64,000 nt of DNA from Argyresthia goedartella (GCA_949825045.1 OX463824.1:24288501-24352500); one strand, 5' to 3'. Numbered from the stretch's first letter, positions 1-12,211 are shown. The notes: generated by a model from the sequence alone, not told the origin. Program-made: numbers and translations.

Positions 1-1187
1 GATTTATGTACCTAAATCCTTCCTTCGTAAACATCACCTTTGACCCCTTCCAAGTGTTTGGTCATGCATATTGGCATGCCGTTCCCCATACTTGTTGGCA
101 GGGGAACAAACTTCGCTCCCATGTTTTACCACTAGTTCCTACCCAAACCACTAAATCAGTATTTACTAATCTAGATGCCTCAACCCTGAACGCACCCTCT
201 GGCTCGGTCTAGGAAGTTAAGATGCGTCGGTGGCCACGTATAATTTTTTCCACTCTCTTTCAATTCAATCCCCCTCCCCCCCTCAGCTCCTCATTCCCCT
301 CGTCTCAACCCTTTCGTCTGTCAATCTTTAACTACAAGGCTGCCGTATTACTGGCTCGAGTAGTGGGCCTTGCGATTTTTTCATCTATTCGTGGGCGGTT
401 TTTAATGGGCCCCGAGGCGGAAATTCTCTGATTTTCTATGATTTTTTTATCGTGCTCGGGGATTGCGGTTTGTTTTATAGTAGGTATGGATTACATTTAT
501 CAGCTCGACGAGCAATAGTTATGGGATATACTTTCTATTTTTGTTTTATGTATAATATACACGTAGATTGTGGAATCTAAGGATATAATATCATGCACTT
601 GAGCAAACTCGTAAAATGACGCTCTATTTACTTTCCCGCTGATTCTTTGAAACTTTTCTTTTTTTATATTGTTAGATTATGCTTAAGTCTCTACACGATT
701 CCGGGAAAATTTGTTTGTTTTGTGGAATTGAAGGATCTATTTGTCGATCGAAGTTTTTTTTTCTTATATATCATAACTTGCAACTATACTGTACAAAATA
801 TCTTTAGGTAGTTATAGGAACAAACCACCCCATTTCATCAAGAATGAGTTTCTCACTTAGTGTTATTGTCTAAGTTTCTTCTGATCTTTTGAATCGTGAC
901 TCAAAATGGAAGGACCAGACAGACCAGGGGGTGGAAATAAAAAAATACACTGCACTTGCACAGCGTAAGTAGGCGCTTCGTGTTGTAGGGACTGTGTCGA
1001 AGACGAAGGACTTGGCAGAAAAAATACAAGAACTTATTGATGTAACTTTGCACTTCGGATTGAGAATTTACTTGGATTTATAAGTTTCATATCTAATTGG
1101 GGTCTAAAAATCTGAAATCTTTTAGACTTGTAATAGTTCGACCAAAGATGATTTAACTATTCAACACATACCTACTTAACTCACACA
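1..1187. other. Unrecognised AT-rich sequence
   Basis: No gene or known repeat was recognised here. The first 210 bases are open in one frame but resemble no family I know. A pyrimidine-rich tract (about 265-312, runs of C and T) is the only compositional feature. Probably intergenic or intronic. Confidence 0.5.
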
Positions 1188-1218
1188 TCTAAACCCGTCC
1201 TATGAGCACGGGTTTAGA
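1188..1218. repeat. 11-bp perfect hairpin
   Basis: TCTAAACCCGT (1,188-1,198) and ACGGGTTTAGA (1,208-1,218) are perfect inverted repeats around a 9-base loop. The hairpin lies where the recognisable RT remnant begins, so it may mark the truncation junction. Confidence 0.6.
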
Positions 1219-1650
1219 CTCCGGGCCATTCGGTTGTGGAATGCACTCCCTGGCACCATCAGGGACAGTTACTCTCAATATACTTATTTAAAAGTCGCGT
1301 GAATTGCATTACCTCTCTCTTTAGAATTACAGGCAGTATGTTTGTAAGTATTTATTAGCACATTTATATATAATAGTAGTAGTTAGTATTATATTATAAG
1401 TATTTAGTATATAATTATAGTCATTAAATGTTTTATTTTATTTATTAATATTTATGTAAGTACTCGTTTATTTCGACATATTGTTGTACACATAAGTCTA
1501 CCCCTGATCAGCAATCAACATCTCCAACTTTAACCTGGTTTTCTGGAAGAGATCTCTTATTAGAGATAAGCTCGCCTTTGTACACTATTTTTATGTAACT
1601 CTTTTTTATATCATTTGTGTGCAATAAAAGAAATTATTATGAATTATGTA
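1188..1650 (+). mobile_element. 5'-truncated non-LTR retrotransposon tail (RT C-terminus and 3' UTR)
   Basis: From 1,207 one frame reads HGFRLRAIRLWNALPGTIRD, matching the usual C-terminal end of insect jockey/CR1-type reverse transcriptases (an R-x-LWN-x-LP-x-x-IRDS block). After a frameshift near 1,290 it ends in a HYLSL stop. A roughly 330-bp AT-rich 3' UTR follows, with the hairpin-forming block AGAGATCTCTTATTAGAGAT (near 1,549) and ending TTTGTGTGCAATAAAAG. The same tail recurs at 20.1, 20.5, 56.2 and 63.3 kb, always on the plus strand. The catalytic RT and endonuclease domains are absent, so this is a dead 5'-truncated copy. The clade is inferred from short motifs only. Confidence 0.75.
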
Positions 1651-3533
1651 AAATAATTTGAGTCAAGTACTTACTTTACCAACTGTGGTACTCATCAAGC
1701 CCGCTACCATCTATCCATTCACTGTTCTAAGACTCAATACCAATTTATTTTTTATTTTTTACCGGAGACAATTGTCCTCCCAAAAAATCGGGCATTCTCT
1801 GAACCGCCCAGTTGCATCCACCCCGACATTGACCGTGACGTCCTCAAGATTCATTTCCAAAGCCCCCACGAGCCTAGTGCTAGACGCTATACAAACTCTA
1901 GATAAAGGGCTGCAAGTACCTACAGAGGGGAAGCACTGTACTTACAAGACAATCCCCCCTAAGTTTGTCTACCTCAAACTTACAGGTGCGCCATTTTTTC
2001 CTTTACTGTACGTGATTTTGAGAGTTTGGACGTGACTTTCGCTGTTTTGTTTATGAGAAGGACACAAAAATATGATAAAGCCTAGTTTGGATAGCAATAC
2101 TTTTCTGTTCGTTATTGGCTATTATTGGCTAGCTAAGAGACTCTCCAATACGTCACTAATATTATCTAATCTCTATTTCACGAGGTCAGCAACTCAGATT
2201 TCTTCTTTCGAGTGAATTAAATTATGTCTAGTTATACGTTTGTAACCAAAACAAAAGAATGGCAACTGAGTTACCAAAAAAGACAAAGAACCTAAATCTC
2301 TTTCAGCCAGTCCCTTTGTCCAACTTTCTCAGACCTTCCTCATCGGTCTACTTAATTCCCATACTGGAACTAGTATGAACTAGTATCATGTTACCCTGTA
2401 TTGTCCGAAGAGCTGCCATCCGCAACACAACTGTGTCTAAATCTTATGGACAATGCCAAGGAGTCATTGCCAGGTACTGTTGGTTAAGGAAGGGAGAAAA
2501 GATTGTAATTACCTGACCGACATTAATTGAAAGTAACTATTAATTTTGAAAGGAGCAAATTGATGGTTGTTTTTGATTGGTGATTGTATACACATGTGAT
2601 ACAGATATTGTTAAACTCTCAGTAATTAATGGTTCAAAATAATGATGCAATACAACTGAGGTACTCATATATGCTAATGTCCGCTAAATCAACATTATCA
2701 AATATTTTGCCTTGTAAGTCCCGATGCCGTAGAAAAAACTTTTCTAAAACCCCCTCGCTTTTCCTGCCAGACAGTACGTAACGTTCAGAAAGGAGGTCTC
2801 GCGTGAACTTGATACTTGACATTGTCTGCTTATTCACGCACCTGCTGCTGGTTGCCAACAGATCCTTTTGTTCGCGGTGCGTACATTTTCTTCCTTCTTA
2901 AAAAGTAATCTTCCATTTTCAAATTGTTTTTATATCACTCGATTAAAGTCGATTGTGTCTTTGTTGTACAACTTCAAAAATTATATCGTTTAGCTTCTGC
3001 TCTTGTATTTTGTTTGATATTAAAAGTTTGAACTTCTCTTACAAGTCAAAATATTTTCAACCGTCTTTCAACCCGAAAGCCGCCTTAACTTTTCTTTTCT
3101 GGAACTTTCCTCTTTCATCAGTTCCTAGTTTACTTTCCAGAAACCACATCATTAGTCTCTTCTTTGCGTTTGGAGTTTATATCTTTTCTTTCGGTTTCCC
3201 CCTGGGGGTGACCGTGGCTCCTGGGGTAGACATAGGGGAGGGGAAAGGAGATACCCGACCACTTAAAACTGTTTTGACGCCTCAAGAAAAACTACAGGTT
3301 TTTAATAAGGGTGGAAGGAAAACCCTCTTGAGGAAATCATTAATTTCATATAACTCTGCGTAGTAAGTCACATAACTCTATAAAGTAAGCCCCATGTTCT
3401 TATTGTTTTTTGCAATATATTGCGCTATGACATTATCTAGTTGCAGAGCTACAAATTCAATTCACATACCCAATTTTAAATATCTGATAATTCTTGAATT
3501 TTTACTAACTAAACTATATATGAAGCCAGAGAT
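1651..3533. other. No recognisable gene
   Basis: Short open frames occur (for example 1,658-2,035 without an ATG, 2,634-2,858 on the minus strand and 2,953-3,363). None shows a domain, a repeat relationship or clear codon bias. They are treated as chance frames. Confidence 0.45.
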
Positions 3534-3640
3534 GTATGCCAGGATCGTAGCAGGTGGAGGTCTTTAGTCTCTGCCTACCTCTCTTCCGGGAAATAAGCGT
3601 GAGCATATGTTTGTATGTATATATGCAGGTAGATATCTTT
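3534..3640 (+). mobile_element. Non-LTR retrotransposon 3' end fragment
   Basis: The frame 3,543-3,596 reads DRSRWRSLVSAYLSSGK then stop. This resembles the extreme C-terminus of RTE- or R1-like lepidopteran elements, which often end in a D-R-x-x-W-R-x-L-V-x-A-Y block. It is followed by a tail with TGTATG repeats (about 3,610-3,625), as expected for a microsatellite-type 3' end. Only about 100 bp survive, so the clade is uncertain. Confidence 0.55.
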
Positions 3641-4070
3641 TATTTAGCTCGATTTTACTCAATTCCCCTGAAAGTGGCCTGCGCTCCACGGCGAGGACAT
3701 TTGCGAGGGGTTTTTTCCTGTTAAACCATTAAACATCTAAAATACCAGAAAACACCAACTTCCATATATAGATGAATGTACTTAAATAGCATAATAGTGG
3801 GGGCACTCCTGTTAATCCAACGTTTCTCAAGTCTGCGGCAAATGAGGGTGTTCAAAACTGCACTAATGAATAATTAATGCTCACACACAGCGAACTTCAC
3901 GCCAATTATTATTATAATTATGTAAGAAAAGCTATTATGCGACCTCCCGTTGACGTAGCATAGTATAAATAAGAAAGACGTAGTCTACTTTATTGAGGTA
4001 GATTTTAGATTAACATAGCAAACGTGTGGTATTATCTTAATAATGCCCAATTCCAATCCCAATAACGATT

Positions 4071-4303
4071 GACGACCGGTTTAGCCTAGCGGGTTGTGAC
4101 TCTGCCTACGAATCATGAGTATAAATATTTGTTTCTGAGTCTTGAATGTTTTGTATGTATTTACATAAGTATGTATTTATCTCTATAAAGCATTTCGTCG
4201 TGTAGTACTCATAACACAAACCTAGTTGAGCTTACTATGGGCCTAGTTCGATTTGTGTAGGATTGTCCTCTAATATTTATTATTATTATTATTAATAATT
4301 GCA
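4071..4303 (+). mobile_element. tRNA-derived SINE, family 1 (B-box region deleted)
   Basis: It begins GACGACC and carries the family 1 body (AATATTTG, the block with ACATAAGTATGTATTTATCT, GTTGAGCTTACT, GGGCCTAGTTCGATTTGTGT) and a (TTA)n tail. Compared with the copy at 26,637, the segment holding the pol III B box is missing between CTGCCTACGAA and TCATGAG. This copy should not be transcribable from its own promoter. Confidence 0.75.
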
Positions 4304-4440
4304 TGTTTTATGTTTTGTTGTCAAGTTTTATATTGTAAATTTAATGCAAACCTGTAACTGGAACCTATTCATGATTAATATTATCTGATAACTCTGTCAT
4401 AACTGTGTATTCTGTTGGTTCGCTTACAAAATAAATAATA

Positions 4441-4847
4441 AAAAACCGGTCAAGTGCGAGTCTAAATCGCGCACGAAGGGTTCCGTACCACCGTTCAATG
4501 GAAGCGATGGTGTGGAGTGAATATTTTGGATTTTACACAGCAAAATATTGTTTACAAAGTTATTGGTGCGGTTACTTTCACACTCCATGTATGTAACCAG
4601 GTGCATCCATAAGTTTGTATGTGGTATTGTTGTATGGGAGCCCCCTTAAATATTTATTTTATCCTGTTTTTTAGGATTTGTTGTTATAGCGGCAACAGAA
4701 ATACATAATCTGTGAAAATTTCAACTCTCTAGCTAGCTAGGTTCTTGAGATACAGCCTGGTGACGGACGGACGGACGGACGGACGGACAGCGAAGTCTTA
4801 GTAATAGGGTCCCGTTTGGAACCCTTCGGGTACGGAACCCTAAAAAT
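4441..4847 (+). mobile_element. GACG repeat, full-length copy 1
   Basis: This dispersed element starts ACCGGTCAAGTGCGAG, contains GGGTTCCGTACC (4,478-4,489) and a (GACG)n run (about 4,763-4,790), and ends GGTACGGAACCC (4,829-4,840) TAAAAA. The two 12-bp blocks are inverted copies, so it has subterminal inverted repeats but no coding capacity. Copies at 5.6, 43.3 and 61.2 kb differ from it at only a handful of positions. Lepidopteran genomes contain many relatives. I cannot tell from sequence alone whether it moves as a SINE-like or DNA-type element. Minus-strand open frames inside the copies are repeat artefacts. Confidence 0.85.
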
Positions 4848-5060
4848 AATACTATTAATACGTCCTCGAACATTTTTTTTCTTTAAATTGCCCTTACAAC
4901 TGAACATATAAGTAAAAGACACTGTATGACGAATATGTTAAAGCCATGGATACCTAGGATTTTGTTTGGTGAAATGAAACTGTTACAATACAAACTCAAA
5001 TATTTGTTCATCTAATTACACCAAAATATTTCAGCAAATATTCTTCATTTGAAAGAGGGG

Positions 5061-5120
5061 AAGAGGTCGAAAGACCTTGGGTTAAGATTATTATCTTTAG
5101 CCAAGGTCTTCCGACCTCTT
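5061..5120. repeat. 20-bp inverted repeat (hairpin)
   Basis: The arm 5,061-5,080 and the arm 5,101-5,120 are inverted copies at 19 of 20 positions, with a 20-base AT-rich loop. The core is AAGAGGTCG...GACCTTGG. No T-run or gene end is adjacent, so it is more likely a small palindromic transposon remnant than a terminator. Confidence 0.7.
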
Positions 5121-5613
5121 GATATAATATAATAAATATAATTCTTCAATTCAATATTTCGAACGCACTGTTTTATTTTGTGTCGCACCACCTCCTTTGT
5201 TCAAATGCAAGTTTATTCGGAGTCACATCGCCCCCGCGGTCATTTCAGAATCGGATCTTCGCGGGAGATTTTTTAGAAATAACACCCGTTAAATAGCCTC
5301 AAGCTTTATAAAGGATCGATATTTCCCTTGAACTTGCAGTCTTATTCAGAACGTCTTTAGAGATCGTGTATTAATTTCCCTCATGGTCGTTACCGAGTTT
5401 TACTGGTTAGTTTTGGAGTCAAATTCTAATTCACTTACTAAGAAATTAAGACAACTTGAAATCCAAGAGCTCCTGTACTATCGCCATAGATTCTCTTTCC
5501 GGAATTCTTTTATGTTGATTTTCTTGGTTTAACACCTGAAGAAACCCCAATCTTTCACGTTTTTAACTAGAGGACCATTTCAATCGTGTGCACAGAGTTC
5601 CATAACTTTTCAA

Positions 5614-6021
5614 TAAAAACCGGTCAAGTGCGAGTCTAAATCGCGCACGAAGGGTTCCGTACCACCGTTCAATGGAAGCGATGGTGTGGAGTGAATAGTT
5701 TGGATTTTACACAGCAAAATATTGTTTACAAAGTTATTGGTGCGGTTACTTTCACACTCCATGTACGTAACCAGGTGCATCCATAAGTTTGTATGTGGTA
5801 TTGTTGTATGGGAGCCCCCTTAAATATTTATTTTATCCTGTTTTTTAGTACTTGTTGTTATAGCGGCAACAGAAATACATAATCTGTGAAAATTTCAACT
5901 CTCTAGCTAGCTAGGTTCTTGAGATACAGCCTGGTGACAGACGGACGGACGGACGGACGGACAGCGAAGTCTTAGTAATAGAGTCCCGTTTGGAACCCTT
6001 CGGGTACGGAACCCTAAAAAA
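5614..6021 (+). mobile_element. GACG repeat, full-length copy 2
   Basis: It has the same structure as the copy at 4,441 and lies only about 770 bp downstream in the same orientation. Differences are few (for example GAATAGTTTGG for GAATATTTTGG, and GTACGTAACC for GTATGTAACC), consistent with recent insertion. Confidence 0.85.
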
Positions 6022-6055
6022 AGAAACAAAATCATTCTATTATCAAGCTTAATAA

Positions 6056-6254
6056 ATGAATCCATTGTCCCAAACATCTACACAAATCAGCGTCCCTAAT
6101 CACCTACAATTAAGCGCAGGAGTCGTCGCGTGGCGTCACGGGGATGCGCGCGCACACCGGATGTTGCGCCGGACGGAGATTGTGCCTGGACCCCTGATTC
6201 CTTCCGGTGCGTTCCAATGGCGGGGCTTCGAGACCCAGGGAGGACGCTGGAGCG
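6056..6254 (+). other. GC-rich patch, possible 5' exon
   Basis: A sharp GC-rich block (about 6,115-6,255) in AT-rich surroundings holds an open frame from the ATG at 6,056. It meets a good splice-donor sequence (GCG then GTAAGA, donor GT at 6,255). The encoded residues resemble nothing I recognise. It could be a 5' exon, a promoter patch or chance. Transcript data are needed. Confidence 0.15.
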
Positions 6255-6507
6255 GTAAGAATAGCTGAAGAGGTAAGTACTGGAGAAATTTAAAAAGGCA
6301 AATTTATTTTTGGTGAAATAGAGACAGTTATGCTGGTGATGTGGGTTTGTTGATGATAAAAGGGAACCCTAAAATGAAATGAACAAGAGAGGTGTGGAAT
6401 CCATACCAAACCTTAACGTAAAGTTATATATAAAACCAAAAAATGAGATAGCTACTTCATAGACCATACATAAATACTACTAACAGTAAGGAGTTTCCTG
6501 CACAGTT

Positions 6508-6786
6508 TTGAAGTTATACTCTATCACGCCGACTTCTCCAAAAATGGACCACACGAGCAGGTCGTCGTACCCCGATCTTTGGCACGGAACGATTGATGCC
6601 GGGCGATCTTTTTTATTGAGCATGCCACTCCTGGATATGATTCACCACTCAAAGAGCTGGATGTTTGTGGTGAATGACACTCGTCCATCCTCTTTTGTCG
6701 GGGCACTTGGCGAGACTCTGAATTTGTGGCAAATTAGTAACGTTGTCTGTCATAATCATGAATACGTAGGGCTCCAGATTGGATGA
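6508..6786 (+). other. Open frame of 92 codons, unrecognised
   Basis: A 92-codon frame begins at 6,508 (AAGTTATACTC context). Overlapping minus-strand frames of about 60 codons are also open. No domain, signal peptide or repeat relation was recognised on either strand. It may be a remnant of a transposon or host exon. Confidence 0.15.
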
Positions 6787-9743
6787 GTCAGTTTTAAATA
6801 CCCCTATTTGCATGATATAATTAGGTCCAAAGTCGACACTTTCTGCTTAGCTCTGTCTGTCTGCAATAGTCTTGAATACCTGTCTGCAATAGTCTGCGAA
6901 CTCGGCCACTATCATTTCAAATATATCTGAAAATTCTGTTTTCTAACTCTCAACAGAAAAATGAGCCCCAATCCAATTGGATTATCAGAATCTGACTATT
7001 TCACATTGTCTTTATTATAACTCCTTCATAAAATCGAAACATTATATGGGTGGGTTTAGTTAGGTTATTAGTGGTATTGCGACCTTTATCACATTTTCCA
7101 TGGAGACCACATAATAATCCTCCTATAGTACCATGTAATAAGTATTTTACCTCAAGTGAACAAGAATAGAGCACCTGTTACCGCAGCAGTGTTCTCACGG
7201 TGGCGGGGGACTTCTCACGCGCTCGCCTTACACTTCCTTCCGCCGTGGTCTTCACTTGCGTACGCGCAGGTCGCGTTCGGATTTAGTAAAGTTTAGTGTA
7301 AAGAAAAATAAAGCTTTAGTATATTTACTGTAAAGTGCTTTAGATACTTTCGATTATGGGTACCTAGCTAGTTTTGAGAATGAAGTTATTGGAGTTGATA
7401 ATTGAAACCCAGCTATTAACGGTCATGGCCAGGATCTTATGTGAAAGCTGTTGATGACAATACTAGGTCACGATAAAGTAAATTAGGTTATAGTAGGTTC
7501 AATCTATGTTCTCGAGGTTCCGAATATATGTCAGTCAGTACTAGGATACACCAAAATAACAAGTGCAAAGAAAACAAATGCTTAAAATATTACAGCCACG
7601 AGTCCAAGACGTTTTTCCGAACGCGCCAACTAAGGGTCACTCAATGTTTTGTAAGCGCGATATACTTAAGGGTGATAACCGTTTGCCGCGCGGCCGCACC
7701 CACTGGGAAACGGGGCTTCCGGGAATTAGCCCCTTAACAGGTCCGGGGTTAGTGACAAATCTTTTTTTGATTGTGAGAACTATGGCCGTAGGAAGAGCCG
7801 GTCGGAAGTAGGTGTTTGAAGTGAGGAAACTTGGCTGAGGGTCGCTTGAGTGTGAGTGACTACTTGATTGGTCTATCGAGGACGCTTCTGAGTGGCATCC
7901 TATAGATTCGTAGAATGACATTATGCTGCACAAGATGCTAAGTGATTGATGACACTGGCACCGACACTGGTATTTTAGGGGTTATTTTGGACCGTTTGGT
8001 CGAAACAATGATGTGTATTTCAAATCTGAATTATAAATAGCTCTCTTATTTCTCTACTCTAACTTAACCCTTTGACCGAAGATAACAAAAAACACGAATG
8101 GGCAATCAGCTAAGACCGTTGTCTTAACCGAGGGCCTTTATCAAACTCCCGTTCCATTGTTTTGTGCGGTTTCTTCGTGGCGGTTTCGTTTCGCGCGATT
8201 TCTTCCACTTTTGTCCCGGTGCCGTTGTCCCCGGCCACTTTGTCCGGTTCTCACGAATCTCGTCTCAAGAAGGACAAACAGAGGGGCCGGACACTTTTGT
8301 TTCAACGCGCCTTTGTTTAATTAAACGATAATGTTCCCATGGGATATTGAGCCGGAGGAAAGGCCAGGTGAATTATGTTTGGTAAGAGTACCAAAGAATA
8401 ATATCGTGTGCTCTTTTAAATTATCTAGACAAGATTAAACAAATCTGACTGCGTGCTACAAATTGCTGTTTATATGAAAAAACACGAGTATATCGCTAAA
8501 AATTTGACTGGCACTGACATTTTAGGTAGGGACGCATTGATATTTAATGTACCAAACACCTATTAACAATAATGCACTTAAAGTTGATTAAAAAGGAAAT
8601 AAACTAGATCTCGTAAGATAAAGCTTGCATCGCGTGTGACTGTATCATTAGGGTCAGTCTTCACTTCACTAAGCGGCATATTGCATTGCAAAACTTGTGA
8701 AGCGTAGACACTAGGGGTGGCTACTGAAGATATGCGAATATATAGACTGACGATACTATAGTTAGACCCTATTTGTTATACCATAATAAAATCCACTCAA
8801 ACATCTATATGCTTCATGGAGAGTTATCCAAGGCAAAATTATGCCTGACTTACGTTTTTTTTTAATACATGAAGTTGTGATGAATTCTTAAAAATAAGTA
8901 CTGTAACACTCGTAATACGGGATTCAAGGTAAAAGGTCGTAGGTTCTTTTTTGCAGCCTTTTTAGATTACTTCAAGGTAAACATTAATTAACGGTTTTTA
9001 AGTGCTCGAAAGAAGACTATACTGCTACGTGAAAAAAAAAATGTCAGTTATGCTTTTGCTTATGAGACTCCAAACAGTGCAACGTAAAGTCCCATAGTTT
9101 AGAATGAAACAACTCTAGTCATTTCTGTCTATTCTTAAGTCTGGGTGCGTTACCTTCAGTTTTAGAACAGTAATTAAGGCAACGGACAACCAAGCTGCCG
9201 TGGTGTACCGGTCGTGGCGTCCATCTGGCGTCTTCGGGCTCGTTGTGACGTCACGTTTCTGTCAGTTACACTGAACTTGTGGGGGAAGCCCCATTTATTT
9301 CTATGACTATTCAGTTTTAGGCTATCTGAGGATAATATGACGGCAAGGCATATCGGAAATTCTTGGGGTTCATAGACACTTACTTACCATAGAATATCTA
9401 TCATACATAAGGAGATCTGGGCAACCCCTTATTGAGAACACAGCCTTGTACTGTGCTTATTCTCGTATAGTGATCTTCCCATATGTAATGTCCCTAAACT
9501 TGGTACAATTATTCTGGGGACTTTGAGCTGCTTGATTAAAAGAATTTAATTAACGTAAGCGGGGCAATGCAAGTTCAAGTTCCAAATTCAAGTTCAAAGA
9601 TTTTTATTCATAATAGCGCAAAAATTGAGACTTAATGAACGTTATAACATAATGAAGCAAGTATTATTACATCATATATAGTGTGCAATGAACTGGTTTA
9701 ATTCCAGATGTCGGTGTCTTGTAAAAACTCATTAATTTTGTCG
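6787..9743. other. No recognisable gene, with two GC-rich patches
   Basis: Mostly AT-rich unique-looking sequence. Two GC-rich patches (about 7,185-7,280 and 8,155-8,310) could be promoter-like but have no exon evidence. A full CRE-type palindrome TGACGTCA lies near 9,247. The short frames around 7,528-7,933 overlap on both strands and look like chance. Confidence 0.4.
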
Positions 9744-10126
9744 TTTTATCTACACACGTATCATATACCTTCTTTACTGCGTCCAAAACCCACACGTTAC
9801 GACCAGCATAATGATAAACTTCTTGGTAAAAACTCATTTCTTATCTGAATATTGATACATTATAACCATAATGTACCAAAATTTGTCAAATTATTTCATT
9901 TAAATTTCGAACGCCGAAGCCCACCTGCGTGCCGCCCCTAGTTTATCTGTGAAGTTGGTGCTACTGAACAAGCTAAACAACTGCAGAGCAATGATCAATG
10001 CCACAATGGCGGTCGAACATGCGGTTCATGAACACATCAAAGAGAGCTTATGATATGTGTGTACATAAATTAGTGTATGTAACTGTACATAATTAGGCAT
10101 TATGTAGCAGTCACATAAACTAATAT
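9744..10126 (-). mobile_element. Family F foldback MITE, copy A
   Basis: About 383 bp with no coding capacity. On the plus strand it runs from TTTTATCTACACACGTATC (the element's right end) to CATAAACTAATAT (its left end). Its interior matches copies at 10.8, 37.0, 50.3 and 53.1 kb, including GGCGTTCGAAATTT and ACTTCACAG blocks in reverse. The central palindrome of the left-end hairpin is deleted: GGCAT is joined straight to TATGTAGCAG. This is typical of replication slippage across a hairpin. It shows the single-copy state of the segment that became the 187-bp satellite. Confidence 0.8.
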
Positions 10127-10808
10127 TAGATACATGCCGCTAGTGTCATCGGGACCTTGGTAGGGAGTTGTCCCGGGGTGGGATTATTTACTTAAGTTAT
10201 AGTCCTTATTGTATACTTATGTTATTTTAGTTTAGCAAGTGTTCAAGTTTAGTTTTAAGTTATTGACGAAGCTTCCTGCATATTGATCGAATTGTAAATT
10301 ATGTTTTGAACAATGATTAATAAAAAAAAAAATTAGCGTAAGAGTTGCATAATATGCATTGCATACTTAGGTCACGTTACTCCTTCGATGGAGTCTGGGG
10401 TCATATGACTTCAGTGCAAAGTGAACTGTACAATAGTTTGATAACATATAAACATTAGTAAGGTATTAAGGATGACTAGCAATATGTCCACCCAAGACGG
10501 CATTGTTTAATTGGAAATAGCTCGGAATCGAAACTGTTCGGTTCAAAGAATCCAAAACAGCTGAATCACTTCGCACATGGTCATGTATCACATATGGTGT
10601 TTAGAAACAGGTAATGACTAATGTTAATTAAGATTCTTTACAAATAACATCCTATCGGTTAGAATTGTTCCTAAAGGGCGGTCCTTAACCTGCTTCAGGT
10701 TTATATCAGGAGGCGCAAGTTCTGAGCGTACGCAGACTTTAGTTGTTGAGAGCAGTTATCCATACTCATAAGCAAGTTTTAAACTTCCCTTTTTTTATTT
10801 AGTTAAGA
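10127..10808. other. Spacer between two family F copies
   Basis: About 680 bp of AT-rich sequence with an A-rich stretch at about 10,320-10,332 (TTAATAAAAAAAAAA). That could be the poly(A) end of an old retroposed sequence, but no source was recognised. Confidence 0.4.
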
Positions 10809-11245
10809 ATAGTAGTTTATGTCACTGCTACATAATGGAGGGCATTAATACTCGAGCCGAAGGCGAGTTTCATAATAATATCACTCGAGAGTTTTAATGC
10901 CTAATTATGTACAGTTACATACATTAGTTTATCTATACACATATCGCTCTCTTCGATGTGTTCAGGAACCGCATGTTTGACAGGCATTGTCGCATTGAGC
11001 CTTGCTCTGCAGTTGCTTAGCTTGTTCTGTAGTAACAACTTCACAGACAAACTAGGGGCACGGAGGCGGGCGTCGGCGTTCGAAATTTGAATGTCATAAT
11101 TTGACAAATTTTGGTACATTATGGTCATAATGATCAATATTCAGATAAGAAATGAGTTTTTACCAATAAGTTTATCATTATGCTGGTCGTAACGTGTGGT
11201 TTTTGGACGCAGTAAAGAGGGTTTATGATACGTGTGTAGATAAAA
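10809..11245 (+). mobile_element. Family F foldback MITE, copy B
   Basis: About 437 bp. The left end ATAGTAGTTTATG opens a large imperfect hairpin: ATAATGGAGGGCATTAATAC, then a GC-containing centre, then GTTTTAATGCCTAATTATG. TTTATCTA(C/T)ACACATATC follows, then the interior, and the right end GCAGTAAAGAGGG...GTGTAGATAAAA. The TTTATCTACACAC blocks are inverted copies of each other, so the element has long inverted repeats plus an extra hairpin at one end. It is oriented opposite to copy A about 680 bp away. Confidence 0.8.
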
Positions 11246-11731
11246 TAATTTTGAAGATCCCTGCACCCACAACAAAAACGGGATTTGCTCGCAGATTTCT
11301 AATTTTTCAGTTTCATCGGATATAAAACAAAATAGCAAGAAAGTGCGATTTGAGTTTTTGCTCTGTGTATGAGGCAAAAAGGTTAATCCAAGATTTGTTG
11401 CTGACTCAGAGCTATGAGCAATCGGAAGATTTATTCATACCTACAATATAGGACGTGAGTGTGGTCTTTATCAATTTTTCACATTCTCTCCCATATAATA
11501 ATTAACATTTACATGTCCATATAGATCCTCCCTTACACATATGTACACATATAAATACATCGCAGTTGAAAGATAGGTTCCTCCTGATTTATATTTTTAT
11601 TTATATTTAAGGACTTAAGATCTTATCTTCCGCATTTGTTTTATATAAATGGTAATTTATTTTGTTTGGCTACCACGAGGCAGACCGAGCCTAGTGTGAA
11701 AACCAAAGTATTATTGTAAATTAGGTTAGGC

Positions 11732-12211
11732 TTGGTTCAGGTAACAAACATTATTCTTATTCTTATTCTTATTATTATGCTTATTTACATCAGTGTCGGT
11801 ACAATATCAATACCTGGTCCAATACCAGAGTCAACTACGAATTATTTTAATCATCATCATACTCAATTTACTATGAGAAATAAAGACGAAAGCGATGACT
11901 TGTCCGAAAACAGTCCCATTTTCAATAATTTTCGAAATCAATGTAGAAATCGGAACATTCATATAGATCTTTCACTTCAATACTTGCCTATTCTTGTCAT
12001 TCAAAGCGAAGGTAGAAATTGGATCGTGAATAAGCAAATTCGAATTTGGAATCGTCTTGGCTTGATTGGGCAGGTTTTTGTAGCGTACTTCCGGAACCTC
12101 TGTCCTGTCAAGTTTGGATGTGACGGTAGAACGGTTTCCTCGAAATTGATATTTCTTAGGTATCTAATGGATGTCTATTACAACGTCTGTCATCCGGTGT
12201 GTGATGTTTAG
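11732..12211 (+). other. 159-codon open frame, unrecognised
   Basis: The first codons sit in a TTCTTATTCTTA microsatellite and give an Ile/Leu-rich start that would mimic a membrane segment. The rest is polar with an NHHH run. I recognise no family. Length alone is weak evidence in 64 kb of AT-rich DNA, so this may be chance or a decayed exon. Confidence 0.15.

Noticed and set aside
1658..2035. 125-codon open frame as a gene
   Set aside because: It has no ATG (opens with TTG), no recognisable domain, and lies just after a retrotransposon tail.
4424..4606. Conserved protein starting MHLVTYMECESN, repeated at 43.3 and 61.1 kb
   Set aside because: The frame is antisense within the GACG repeat. 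It recurs because the repeat is nearly identical, not because of coding selection.
5061..5120. Rho-independent terminator
   Set aside because: The hairpin is not next to a gene and has no T-run. The sequence is eukaryotic, so bacterial terminators do not apply.
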